Of a stretch of 32,772 nucleotides of DNA, positions 18,338 to 26,945 are shown in pieces. The stretch is from Treponema sp. GTDB lineage: Bacteria; Spirochaetota; Spirochaetia; Treponematales; Breznakiellaceae. Both the position numbers and the translations under genes were made by a program. Positions within the stretch are counted from its first letter, which is position 1; each line of letters opens with the position of its first letter. The notes below the pieces were generated by a model that was not told the origin of the DNA, did no database searches, and saw nothing but the letters and a program-made list of their open reading frames with translations. Where the stretch lies: the NCBI GenBank assembly GCA_031288495.1, contig JAITRH010000026.1:1-32772 (forward strand), written 5' to 3'.

Positions 18338-19218
18338 ACGGTATCTCCGTAGTGTACCCAGGATTCCGAAGACTTGAAGGTAAGGCTCGTAAAGAAAAAG
18401 ATAATCCCAAAGAGAATCCACGATAGGGCGGAGGCATAGCCCATTTTAAAAAACTTAAACCCCTGCTCGTAAAGCATGAGACCGTAGAGGTAGGTGGATT
18501 TAAGCGGGCCTCCCTGGGTTATGACAAAGGCCGTCGTAAATTCCTGAAAGGCGTTAATCATCTGCATAATTAAATTAAAAAACACAATGGGCGTGAGCAT
18601 GGGAAGGGTGATGCGGAAAAAAATTCTCATAGGGCCCGCGCCGTCGATGCGCGCCGCCTCGTAGAGGGATTCTGGGATCTGCTTTAACCCCGCGAGAAAG
18701 AGCACCATGGACGAACCGAACTGCCATACGGTAACCAGGCTCACGGTAAAAAGCGCGATTTTCGGGTTGCCGAGCCAGTCAAGCGCCGGCATGCCGATAA
18801 CAGCAATCATCTGATTTACCACGCCCTGCTTCATAAACAGGAAACGCCACAAAACCGAGATGGCGATACTGCCGCCGAGAATGGAGGGCATATAATACAC
18901 GGTACGGAAAAAATTAATCCCCCCCCATTTTTGATTGAGCATAACCGCAATAATCAGGGCGAAGAGGATCTTCAGCGGCACGGCGATAAGGACAAAGAGA
19001 AACGTTACTTTTAAGGAATTCCAAAACTGCGCGTCTGTGGTAAAAATATCTATAAAATTTTTAAATCCCACAAATTTCGTGGAACCTATCAGTTGAAAAT
19101 TGGTAACCGAATACCACAGCGAATTAACCAGCGGCACGAATTGCAGGATCAAGAAACCCCCAAGCCAGGGGAGAATATAGAGTAAACCGGTATAAGATAT
19201 GTTTTGTTTTGCCCTCAT
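18334..19218 (-). CDS. carbohydrate ABC transporter permease (MalF/UgpA type)
   Basis: YILPWLGGFLILQFVPLVNSLWYSVTNF; EAA motif LYEAARIDGAGPMRIFFRITLPMLTP. Confidence 0.93.
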   Translation of the reverse strand: MRAKQNISYTGLLYILPWLGGFLILQFVPLVNSLWYSVTNFQLIGSTKFVGFKNFIDIFTTDAQFWNSLKVTFLFVLIAVPLKILFALIIAVMLNQKWGGINFFRTVYYMPSILGGSIAISVLWRFLFMKQGVVNQMIAVIGMPALDWLGNPKIALFTVSLVTVWQFGSSMVLFLAGLKQIPESLYEAARIDGAGPMRIFFRITLPMLTPIVFFNLIMQMINAFQEFTTAFVITQGGPLKSTYLYGLMLYEQGFKFFKMGYASALSWILFGIIFFFTSLTFKSSESWVHYGDTV

Positions 19219-19274
19219 TTTTTCCCTTTAATGTACGGGGGAATGCGAGGCGGCTTTCAGTAGCCGGCCCCGCG

Positions 19275-19362
19275 GCTGAACCTGTTGGGTTCAGCCTATC
19301 CCCCTTTCCGCGCTGCCTTACCCCAACTCAGCGGAGCGCCTTAAGCCCCGGCAGTGGGGCTT
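19275..19362 (-). promoter_or_regulatory. two stem-loops between binding-protein and permease genes
   Basis: Perfect IRs GCTGAACC-TGTTG-GGTTCAGC (19275-19295) and AAGCCCC-GGCAGT-GGGGCTT (19343-19362); no T-run. Confidence 0.7.
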
Positions 19363-19363
19363 C

Positions 19364-20626
19364 TTACAACGACGCCAGCTTTGCGCTGATGCGGTCCCGC
19401 AGCTCTTTTGCCGCCTGAGCCGGAGAAATCTGGCCGAAGGCCATTTTCCCGATGCAGTCTTCCATAATATCCACGATCTCGCTGTTCATCTCCCACACGG
19501 TCTGGGGTTTACCCATGTGGGCAAGCGCGATAGTGGTGCCTTCTTCAACCATGGGGTGGATCAATTTTTTTGAGGCAAGCCCTTCCCGGGCCGTCGTTGT
19601 CGGCGGGATACCACGCTGGATGCCCAGAATCTCCGCGGCCTCGGGATCGTTAAAGAAGAAGTCCACGAATTGTACCGCCGCCGCGGTGTTTTTTGAGGCT
19701 TTGTTGATGACAAGAATCTGAGAAGGCCGGACGAGAATCCCTGAATCTTTCGCGTCCGGCATCAAGGGCAGGGATTTAACCGTAAGCCCCGATAAACCGC
19801 CGCCGGAACGATCCTGATTGCTCACCCAGGAGTGCATGAGACCGAGATTGCCCTGTACCCATTCGGGGTTTTCCTCGGGTTTCTGATAGTAGAGCGAACT
19901 TTCGCTGTAGGGGATAAGCACCTTTTCGTCAAGCAGCCGTTTAAAAAGCGTCAAGCCTCTTTCGGCCTCTTGTTCGGTAAACAGCACCTTCTTGTTCTCG
20001 TCAATCATGCCGCCGGCAATTTGATTCATATACTTCTGAAAGAGAAAGCGGGTCAGCGCGGGATCCAGCGCCAAGAGATATTGATTCGGGCCCAGGGCGG
20101 AGACTTTTTTACCCTCAGAAAAGAGATTATCCCAGTTCCACTCGGTATTTGGATCAATACCGGCTTGCTTGAGCAGCGCGGTATTCACGAGGAAGGTCTC
20201 ACCGTTAAGACCGGTGGGAAGCCCCTTCAACTGTTTTTCAAACAGGCAGTAGCTGTTCAGAAAGGTCTGATCAAACCTGGACGTATCAATGGCTACGCTC
20301 TTATCAATCGTCAGAAAAACTTCCCCCATGGAGCTCAGTTCAAAAAGCCAGGGCTGATCGATCTGCATGATGTCGGGGGCGGTGCCGCCGGCGATCTGGG
20401 TAACGAGTTTCTCCCGGTACCCATCCCATCCGCCGTATTCCGCCTCGATTTTGACCCCCGGATTCTTCCGCTGATACAGTTCAATAACCTTGAGCGTCGC
20501 CTGATGCCGGGAGTCGCCGCCCCACCAGGAAAAACGCAGGGTCGTACCCGTATCGGTCTTCCCTCCGGCATACACCGCGGCCGCCCCGAGCAACAGGGCC
20601 ACACAAAATACCCCTACTGTTTTCAT
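19364..20626 (-). CDS. carbohydrate ABC transporter extracellular solute-binding protein
   Basis: Signal peptide; TTLRFSWWGGDSRHQATLKVIELYQRKNPGVKIEAEYGGWDGYREKLVTQIAGGTAPDIMQID is typical of family 1 solute-binding proteins. Confidence 0.94.
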   Translation of the reverse strand: MKTVGVFCVALLLGAAAVYAGGKTDTGTTLRFSWWGGDSRHQATLKVIELYQRKNPGVKIEAEYGGWDGYREKLVTQIAGGTAPDIMQIDQPWLFELSSMGEVFLTIDKSVAIDTSRFDQTFLNSYCLFEKQLKGLPTGLNGETFLVNTALLKQAGIDPNTEWNWDNLFSEGKKVSALGPNQYLLALDPALTRFLFQKYMNQIAGGMIDENKKVLFTEQEAERGLTLFKRLLDEKVLIPYSESSLYYQKPEENPEWVQGNLGLMHSWVSNQDRSGGGLSGLTVKSLPLMPDAKDSGILVRPSQILVINKASKNTAAAVQFVDFFFNDPEAAEILGIQRGIPPTTTAREGLASKKLIHPMVEEGTTIALAHMGKPQTVWEMNSEIVDIMEDCIGKMAFGQISPAQAAKELRDRISAKLASL

Positions 20627-20658
20627 AGTTCCTCCAGAAAATGAACAATATAGACATT

Positions 20659-20687
20659 ATCATACCCCGGGTATACCGGTTTGTCAA
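20659..20687 (-). promoter_or_regulatory. sigma70-type promoter of the sugar ABC operon
   Basis: Minus strand TTGACA - 17 bp (AACCGGTATACCCGGGG) - TATGAT, just upstream of the binding-protein gene. The spacer contains the palindrome GGTATACC. Confidence 0.8.
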
Positions 20688-20888
20688 AGACTATCCTTAT
20701 GGCTGCAGGGCAACAGCATGGACTTCCCTTGCACCATACGGAAACAGGCTCCTCCCGATGCCCTGCAGGTCAATCCCCAGGATAGGCCCTATCCTTTCGC
20801 ATTATCCCCGGACCCCCAATGGTGAAACCCTTGGGGCTCATCTGCTATAAGGCACAGGACCTATGCAGCCTGGTATCAGGAGCGGACC

Positions 20889-21060
20889 ATGAGCTTTTTC
20901 GAGTTCCAGGCCCGATTCTCCAGGGAGGCAATCGACGGCTGTTTCCGGGTCCCCTGCCACGGCGAGCCTGCCTGCCCCTGCCGGGAGGGGGACAAGGCCT
21001 TTTCACCCTTCTCAGGGGCCATCTTCAAAAAAAACCGCCGCCCCCTTAAGGAAATGGTTC
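20889..21060 (+). pseudogene. eroded IS1595-like transposase N-terminal fragment
   Basis: MSFFEFQARFSREAIDGCFRV...ACPC...DKAFSPFSGAIFKKNRRPL resembles the IS1595 N-terminus (FFEFQxxFSTEE...CPxCG...TAGTIFxxTRTPL) but has lost Cys positions and continues into unrelated sequence. Confidence 0.4.
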
Positions 21061-21348
21061 TCCCCCAGCCCCCCGGTTCTGAACGGGAAGGAGGAGCATT
21101 TCAGGCTGCCGGCGGCGGAGGGAACCGGGGCTTCCTTACAAGACCCCGTGGCGGATGCCCCGGGTGACAGCCCTTATGGGGGAAGCCATGCCAATACGCC
21201 GGCGCGGGTACCCGCCCCTGCTCATAGACGGGGGACCATGATAGGGTGTACAAAAGATCCTGGGGGAAGGTATTACCATGAACCACCCTATTGATGTATA
21301 CTCTTGTTTTAAAACGGCATATATAGGCAAAAGGAGGGTTACTAAAGC

Positions 21349-21873
21349 ATGAACATACCCTATTACGGGGCCCATACCGCCCCAGGGTCTTGGCCGCGTC
21401 CGGCTAGGGGTGGCGGTATCGCCGGTACCGGCGCCATAGCCCCCCGCATACAAGGCAAGGGCCCTCCGGTATCGCCGGTATGTGCGGGCGAACCCGCGTC
21501 CGGGGCCGCCCCTTTGCAATCCGCGGACTTTAGTTTGACCTCCCTAGAGGCCGTTTTGGAATCCATGGATGCCGACTTGCAATCCGCGGACTTTAGTTTG
21601 ACCTCCCTAGAGGCCATTTTAAAATCCGTGGATTTTGACTCAGAATCCGTGGATTTTGACTTAGAATCCATGGATTTTGACCTGGAATCCATGGATTTTG
21701 ACCTGGAATCCGTGGATTCTGACTTAGAATCCGTGGATTCTGACTTGAAATCCGTGGATTCTGACCTGGAATCCATGGATTCTGATTTGGAATCCGTGGA
21801 TTCTGATTTGGAATCCGCGCTGTATATGGTTAGCACAACACACAGGAGGTTGGGAAAAAATGGCAAAGAGTAA
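21349..21873 (+). CDS. repeat-containing ORF of unknown function (heptad DLESVDS repeats)
   Basis: Strong RBS AAGGAGGG at 21331-21338; 174-aa ORF with in-frame 21-bp repeats; overlaps the next gene by 14 nt. Translation unproven. Confidence 0.5.
   Translation: MNIPYYGAHTAPGSWPRPARGGGIAGTGAIAPRIQGKGPPVSPVCAGEPASGAAPLQSADFSLTSLEAVLESMDADLQSADFSLTSLEAILKSVDFDSESVDFDLESMDFDLESMDFDLESVDSDLESVDSDLKSVDSDLESMDSDLESVDSDLESALYMVSTTHRRLGKNGKE
21514..21822. repeat. 21-bp tandem repeat array with ATCC(A/G)TGGAT palindromic core; nested 63-bp duplication at the 5' end
   Basis: About 15 units, e.g. TTAGAATCCGTGGATTCTGAC; the first two 63-bp blocks each hold TTGCAATCCGCGGACTTTAGTTTGACCTCCCTAGAGGCC. Confidence 0.95.
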
Positions 21874-22582
21874 CGATTGGCTGCCCTCGACCCGGGCGCT
21901 CATTCTGGGGATGTGCCGGAACTGGATCGCCTACATGACCGAGAGCGTGCGCGCCGCCTGGGGAGTCCCCCCGGATGAGTTCGCGGCGCTGCAAACCCTC
22001 TTTGGGAACGCTCAGGGGCTCCTTCAGAAGGCTATGGACGAGGCGGAGCGGACCCATGTGATTACCGTGGAGTGTCAGGCCGCGTTCGCGGCCCTGAAGG
22101 AGAAGATGCGCTTCTTCCGGGACCGGTATTTCAAGATTCCCCCCCTCACCGAGGGGGACTGGGCGGCCCTGGGCTTCCGTCAGAAGAGCGGGCATCCAAC
22201 GCCGATACCCCCGCCTGCAGGGGTTCCCGCGGCGTCTTTGAGCTACCCCGGGGGTCCTCACGCGCTGACGGCCCATCTTGGGCCCCTCGCGGGTACGCGG
22301 GAACTGGACGCGGACAGCGACTACGGCTACGCGATCTACCTGGGGATCATGCCCGCAGGCGGGGCGACCCTGGAGCAGGCGGCGTCGGAAAAACACTACC
22401 TCATGAAGGCCCCGGAGGACGGGAACAGCCTGGGGCACTACCGGTTCACCCGGCGGCGGAAGGAGAAGCTCCTCTTCGACGCGGAGGACCGGGGAATGAC
22501 GGCCTATGTCTGCTGCCGCTACGAGAACCAGAAGGGGGACGTCGGCCAGTGGGGGCCTGTGGCCTCGACGGTCATTCCCTGA
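21860..22582 (+). CDS. conserved-looking hypothetical protein
   Basis: AGGAGG RBS at 21843-21848; 240-aa ORF MAKSNDWLPSTRALILGMCRNWIAYM... with C-terminal YVCCRYENQKGDVGQWGPVASTVIP. Confidence 0.75.
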   Translation: MAKSNDWLPSTRALILGMCRNWIAYMTESVRAAWGVPPDEFAALQTLFGNAQGLLQKAMDEAERTHVITVECQAAFAALKEKMRFFRDRYFKIPPLTEGDWAALGFRQKSGHPTPIPPPAGVPAASLSYPGGPHALTAHLGPLAGTRELDADSDYGYAIYLGIMPAGGATLEQAASEKHYLMKAPEDGNSLGHYRFTRRRKEKLLFDAEDRGMTAYVCCRYENQKGDVGQWGPVASTVIP

Positions 22583-22604
22583 GCGCCCACGAAGGGGTGA
22601 AGAG

Positions 22605-22815
22605 GGACAGGGGCAACCGGTAAGGGGCTAAAAAACAAAAGCGGTCCCTTCGGACCAAAGGTCCGTCGGACCAGAGCTCCGTCGGACCAGAGATCCGCCG
22701 GACCTTTGGTCCGAGATTACCCCGCTTGTTCGTCCAAGAATCCCCGTAATCGGTGTGGGGCTTTAGCCCGCAATCCGGGTAATCGGTGGACACCATTCCG
22801 CACCCTGTGGACAGG
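22605..22815 (+). repeat. dispersed palindromic repeat element, copy A
   Basis: Shares long blocks with the reverse complement of 32393-32563 (GGTAAGGGGC, ACAAAAG.GGTCCC.TCGGAC, TTCGTCCAA, TGGGGCTTTAG, GGACAC.ATTCCG). Contains CGGACCAAAGGTCCG / CGGACCTTTGGTCCG inverted repeat. Confidence 0.75.
22651..22713 (+). terminator. long imperfect hairpin downstream of the hypothetical gene
   Basis: CGGACCAAAGGTCCG (22651-22665) is the exact reverse complement of CGGACCTTTGGTCCG (22699-22713); flanks extend the stem. No T-run, so the terminator role is uncertain. Confidence 0.4.
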
Positions 22816-23005
22816 GCGAGGCGAGCAGGGGGCGTGTTTACCCCGCAAAAGGGTATACCCAAGGGGTTCCGCCGGAATAGGGGCCGCCCTCATGGGCGCC
22901 GCGCGGGGGAAAGGCCCTCCGCCAAAGCCCCCCTGAGGCTGTTCCAAAGCTGCGGCTTTTGGAACAGGTCCCGTGCATTGAGGGGAAAACCGGGAACAGA
23001 TAATA

Positions 23006-23176
23006 ATGCTGCCGGATTGCATAGACGATTACATAACGGACAACAATTCAGTACGGGTCATAGAAGCGTATAGCAACAGCCTCAATATGGCGGCGTTGGG
23101 TTGCGGCCGGCGACAGCGGAATACCATGGTACGACCGATGTATGCTCCCCAAGAGGTATTGAACGGGTGTCTGTAG
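23006..23176 (+). pseudogene. truncated IS1182-like transposase N-terminal fragment
   Basis: MLPDCIDDYITDNNSVRVIEAYSNSLNMAALGCGRRQRNTMVRPMYAPQEVLNGCL* resembles IS1182-type YIxxDNxVRVIxAxxxSLDLAALGF...GRPxYxPxxLL, then stops. Confidence 0.6.
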
Positions 23177-23515
23177 GGCTATATGAACCGGATACCCTCC
23201 TCCCGGCGGCGGAAAGGGGAAACCTTGGTACTGCCGGGGCAAGCCCCTCGCCTATACCGGTAAAGCGCGGAGGCCCGGGATCATCCCCCAAAAACCAAGC
23301 AGCCCCTGCGGCGTCTGACCCGGCTTAGGTCAGGGCTCGGACGGAGCCCCAGCCAGGAAGCGGGCATACGCTATTGCAGCCCTTCGCCTTATCCTGAATG
23401 GAGGCTCCACGGATTACCCGGATTTTTCGCGCTAACCCCCCGCCGTAATCGATGCATAGCGGGGTAAGCTGTAGATACCGGCCCTTGCCTTATGGAACGC
23501 TCTCTTTTGGGCTTG

Positions 23516-23590
23516 TTGCACAGCCTTAGGCAATCAAGTATTATCTGTAATATAAAAATCCCGCATCATCAGGGGAACATACCTGATGAT
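23516..23590 (+). promoter_or_regulatory. valS promoter and leader stem-loop
   Basis: TTGCAC (23516-23521) - 17 bp - TATTAT (23539-23544); perfect 9-bp IR ATCATCAGG-GGAACATA-CCTGATGAT (23565-23590). Confidence 0.55.
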
Positions 23591-23626
23591 AGGCAGTTAC
23601 CATGAGGTTACCATGAGGGCAATGAC

Positions 23627-26353
23627 ATGAAAGGGCTTAAACTGCATAAGGTTGAACTGGAAAAGTCCTTTAATCCCCGGTCTTTTGAAGGCCGGATCTA
23701 TACGCAGTGGCAAGAACAGGGGGCCTTTAAGCCTAAAGCAGGAAGCGGAACCCCCTATGTGATGGTTATTCCTCCTCCTAATGTTACGGGGATGCTGCAT
23801 CTGGGGCATGGGCTCAATATAAGCCTCCAGGACATCCTCATCCGGTTTCATCGTATGCGGGGGGTGCCTGTATTGTGGGTGCCCGGTACGGATCATGCGG
23901 GGATTGCCACCCAGAACGTCGTAGAGAAGCAGCTCAAGGCTCAGGGAAAGAGCCGGCATGATCTGGACCGGGACGCATTTGTACAGAAAACCTGGGAAGT
24001 CAAAGCCGCATACCACGAGATTATTTCCCGGCAGATCACCCGGATGGGGGCCAGCGTGGACTGGTCCCGGGAACGGTTTACCCTGGATGCGGGGCTTTCT
24101 CAGGCGGTGCGGGAGGTCTTTGTGTCCCTGTATGAACGAGACCTCTTGTATAAGGGAAATTACCTGGTTAATTGGTGTACCTCCTGCGGTACCGCCCTCT
24201 CGGATGATGAGGTGGAGCATGAGGACCTGGAAGGGAAGCTGTACCATATCCGATACCCCTCTGGAGAGGCTGAAAGGGGGTTTATAGAAGTGGCCACCAC
24301 CCGGCCCGAAACCATGCTGGGAGATACCGCAGTGGCGGTCCACCCGGAAGATCCCCGGTACCAGGGGCTCATCGGAACATCCCTGCTCCTCCCCCTCACG
24401 GATCGCCGGATCCCCGTGGTGGCCGATACCTATGTGGACCGGGCCTTTGGTACCGGCGCGCTGAAGATTACCCCGGCGCATGATCCCCATGACTGGGAAG
24501 TGGCGAAACGCCACAAGCTTCCGGCCATCTCCATTCTCAATCCCGACGGCAGGCTTAACGATCAGGTTCCTGAGCCATACCGGGGGCTTCCGGTAAAAGC
24601 CGCCCGGGAAGCGGTCTTGCGTGACCTCAAGGCAGGGGGATTTCTGGTAACGGAGCGGGTCATCACCCATAGGGTGGGCCATTGTTACCGCTGCCATACG
24701 GTGATTGAACCTTTTCTTTCAGAGCAGTGGTTTGTACGGATGCAGCCTTTGGCGGAAAAGGCCCTGGCTGCGTGGCGGCGGGGGGAACTCGTCTTTTACC
24801 CGCGCAAATGGGAAAACACCTATCGGCACTGGCTGGAAAACATCCGGGACTGGTGTATCAGCCGCCAGCTCTGGTGGGGCCATCGGATTCCTGCGTGGTA
24901 CTGCCCTTCCTGCGGTACCTCTATCGTGGCCCGGGAGGATCCCTCCGCCTGTCCCTCCTGTGGGGATGAAAACCTCAAGCAGGATCCAGACGTGCTGGAT
25001 ACCTGGTTCTCAAGCTGGCTGTGGCCGTTCAGTACCCTGGGCTGGCCTTTGGCGGCGCTGGATGAAGCGGATAAAACCAATGATTTTCATCGGTTTTATC
25101 CAACCTCCTCCCTGGTAACCGCCTATGACATCATTTTCTTCTGGGTTTCCCGGATGATCATGGCAGGCCTTGAGTTTACCGGAACGGTTCCCTTCAGGGA
25201 CATCTATATCCACGGCTTATTGCGGGATAAACAGGGCCGGAAGATGAGCAAGACCCTGGGAAACGGCCTTGACCCCTTGGAACTGGTAGACCAGTTCGGC
25301 GCAGATGCCTTGAAGTTCACCTTGGCCTTTTTATGCGCCCAGGGGCAGGACCTTCTGGTGGATAAAGAATCCTTTAAATTAGGCTCAAAATTTGCCAATA
25401 AAATATGGAATGCCAGCCGGTACATCCTTATGAACCTGGAGAACCGGATCCTGGTTGAGGAGCCCCGGCTCAAGCCTATGGACCGGTGGATTTATGCCCG
25501 GCTCAACCGGGCGGCCAAGACCATGACCGAAGCCTTCCTCTCATACCGTTTTAATGACGCGGCTACTGCGGCGTATGACTATTTCTGGAACGACTTCTGC
25601 GACTGGTATGTAGAGGCAACGAAACTATCCCTCCACACCGGAGAGGACGCCGAGAAGGATCGGGCCGCCACCGTGCTTTTGGAGGTGCTCGCCGAATCCT
25701 TAAGGCTCCTCCACCCGCTGCTTCCTTTTATCACCGAAGCCATTTACGAGTACATCCCTCATACCCAGGGGATGCTCATAACGAGCCCCTATCCGGTATA
25801 TGCGGAAGACCGGAATGCTCCTGATACGGAACAGAACATTGCCCTGCTGCAAGAGCTGGTGCGTATGGTCCGTACCTTGCGAAGCGAATGTACGATTCCC
25901 CGGGAAAAGAAAATCCCGGTTGTGGTTCGCCTCAGTTCGAGCGGCGCTTCCGGGTGTTTTCTTAAAGAAAATATGGAATTGATGCAGCTGTTAGCCGGTA
26001 TAGGGGACCTCACCATGGAAGAACCCGGACCTGCCCTTACAAGGCCCTCCGGTGCTATTGGCCTTGTGGGTTCCGGGTTTGAAGCCTTTGTGTATGTTGC
26101 CGAGGCAGTGGATAGGGAGGTTTTGAAGCGTACCTTTACCAAAGACCTGGCAAAAGACCGTGCCTTTATCGCCGGTCTTCAGGCAAAACTTGCCAATGAC
26201 CATTTCTTGAAGAATGCCCCCCCGGATCTGGTGAAGGGGGAACAGGGGAAACTCGCGGATGCCTTGCAGCGGACTGAAAAACTGGTATCCTATATGCGGG
26301 ATCTTTTTGAGGATATACCCCAGCCTACACCGGCTGAGGAGCCCCTGCCATGA
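23627..26353 (+). CDS. valS: valyl-tRNA synthetase
   Basis: PPPNVTGMLHLGHGLN (HIGH), WVPGTDHAGIATQNVVEK, EVATTRPETMLGDTAVAVHPED, KMSKTLGNGLDPLE (KMSKS), DTWFSSWLWPFSTLGWP. Confidence 0.98.
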   Translation: MKGLKLHKVELEKSFNPRSFEGRIYTQWQEQGAFKPKAGSGTPYVMVIPPPNVTGMLHLGHGLNISLQDILIRFHRMRGVPVLWVPGTDHAGIATQNVVEKQLKAQGKSRHDLDRDAFVQKTWEVKAAYHEIISRQITRMGASVDWSRERFTLDAGLSQAVREVFVSLYERDLLYKGNYLVNWCTSCGTALSDDEVEHEDLEGKLYHIRYPSGEAERGFIEVATTRPETMLGDTAVAVHPEDPRYQGLIGTSLLLPLTDRRIPVVADTYVDRAFGTGALKITPAHDPHDWEVAKRHKLPAISILNPDGRLNDQVPEPYRGLPVKAAREAVLRDLKAGGFLVTERVITHRVGHCYRCHTVIEPFLSEQWFVRMQPLAEKALAAWRRGELVFYPRKWENTYRHWLENIRDWCISRQLWWGHRIPAWYCPSCGTSIVAREDPSACPSCGDENLKQDPDVLDTWFSSWLWPFSTLGWPLAALDEADKTNDFHRFYPTSSLVTAYDIIFFWVSRMIMAGLEFTGTVPFRDIYIHGLLRDKQGRKMSKTLGNGLDPLELVDQFGADALKFTLAFLCAQGQDLLVDKESFKLGSKFANKIWNASRYILMNLENRILVEEPRLKPMDRWIYARLNRAAKTMTEAFLSYRFNDAATAAYDYFWNDFCDWYVEATKLSLHTGEDAEKDRAATVLLEVLAESLRLLHPLLPFITEAIYEYIPHTQGMLITSPYPVYAEDRNAPDTEQNIALLQELVRMVRTLRSECTIPREKKIPVVVRLSSSGASGCFLKENMELMQLLAGIGDLTMEEPGPALTRPSGAIGLVGSGFEAFVYVAEAVDREVLKRTFTKDLAKDRAFIAGLQAKLANDHFLKNAPPDLVKGEQGKLADALQRTEKLVSYMRDLFEDIPQPTPAEEPLP

Positions 26354-26907
26354 CCACCGAGGAGATGCTGCGGCTTAATGGAACCCACCTTGCCCCTTAT
26401 ATGCAGCTTGCCACCGCCCTGATCGGTAAAGTACGGGAAGGCGGGGGAAATATGTTCAGGCACCAACTGGATACCATGGCCACCCTCATCGACTATGGGT
26501 ATGTGGATTCAGTGCTCCTCAAGGCGTCGATTGTCCATGATCTTCTTGAGGATGTACCGGATTTCAACCATAACCTCCTCTTATCCGTGGATTATGAAAG
26601 TCCTACGGTGTATGACCTCGTCCTGGAAGTAACCCGTTTCCAGGGTGAAACAAAGGCTGAGTTTCTCACCCGGATCCTGGAAAGCGGCTCCCGGTACGCC
26701 AAGACCCTCAAGGTAGCGGATCGGATCTCCAATATGATAGCCCTGGGGTTTGTGGTGAACACCGCATTTATCGACCGATACACCGAAGAAACGGTCAAGT
26801 ACATTTTTCCCATCGCTGAAGAAGTGGACAAGTCCATGTTAGCGGAACTCCAATCCCTGGTCGTATCCCGGAGGAAGTACGTATTGGCCCTCTCAAAAGC
26901 GCCCTGA
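26350..26907 (+). CDS. SpoT/MESH1-like HD domain hydrolase (small alarmone hydrolase-like)
   Basis: RHQLDTMATLIDYG...KASIVHDLLEDVPD...LKVADRISNM...RYTEETVKYIFPIAEEVD matches the HD/ADR pattern of RelA/SpoT hydrolases; 4-nt overlap with valS. Confidence 0.75.
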   Translation: MTTEEMLRLNGTHLAPYMQLATALIGKVREGGGNMFRHQLDTMATLIDYGYVDSVLLKASIVHDLLEDVPDFNHNLLLSVDYESPTVYDLVLEVTRFQGETKAEFLTRILESGSRYAKTLKVADRISNMIALGFVVNTAFIDRYTEETVKYIFPIAEEVDKSMLAELQSLVVSRRKYVLALSKAP

Positions 26908-26945
26908 ATCCCTTAAGGACCTTTCCAAAAAATGCCGCACCCCCA

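Noticed and set aside
19832-20644. 270-aa plus-strand ORF
   Set aside because: Antisense to the well-supported binding-protein gene; no family resemblance.
21514-21822. Possible CRISPR array
   Set aside because: Repeats are contiguous 21-bp units without spacers.
21830-22438. 202-aa minus-strand ORF
   Set aside because: Antisense to the better supported 21860-22582 gene, which has an RBS.
23597-24697. 366-aa minus-strand ORF
   Set aside because: Fully antisense to valS, which has clear catalytic motifs; shadow ORF in GC-rich coding DNA.
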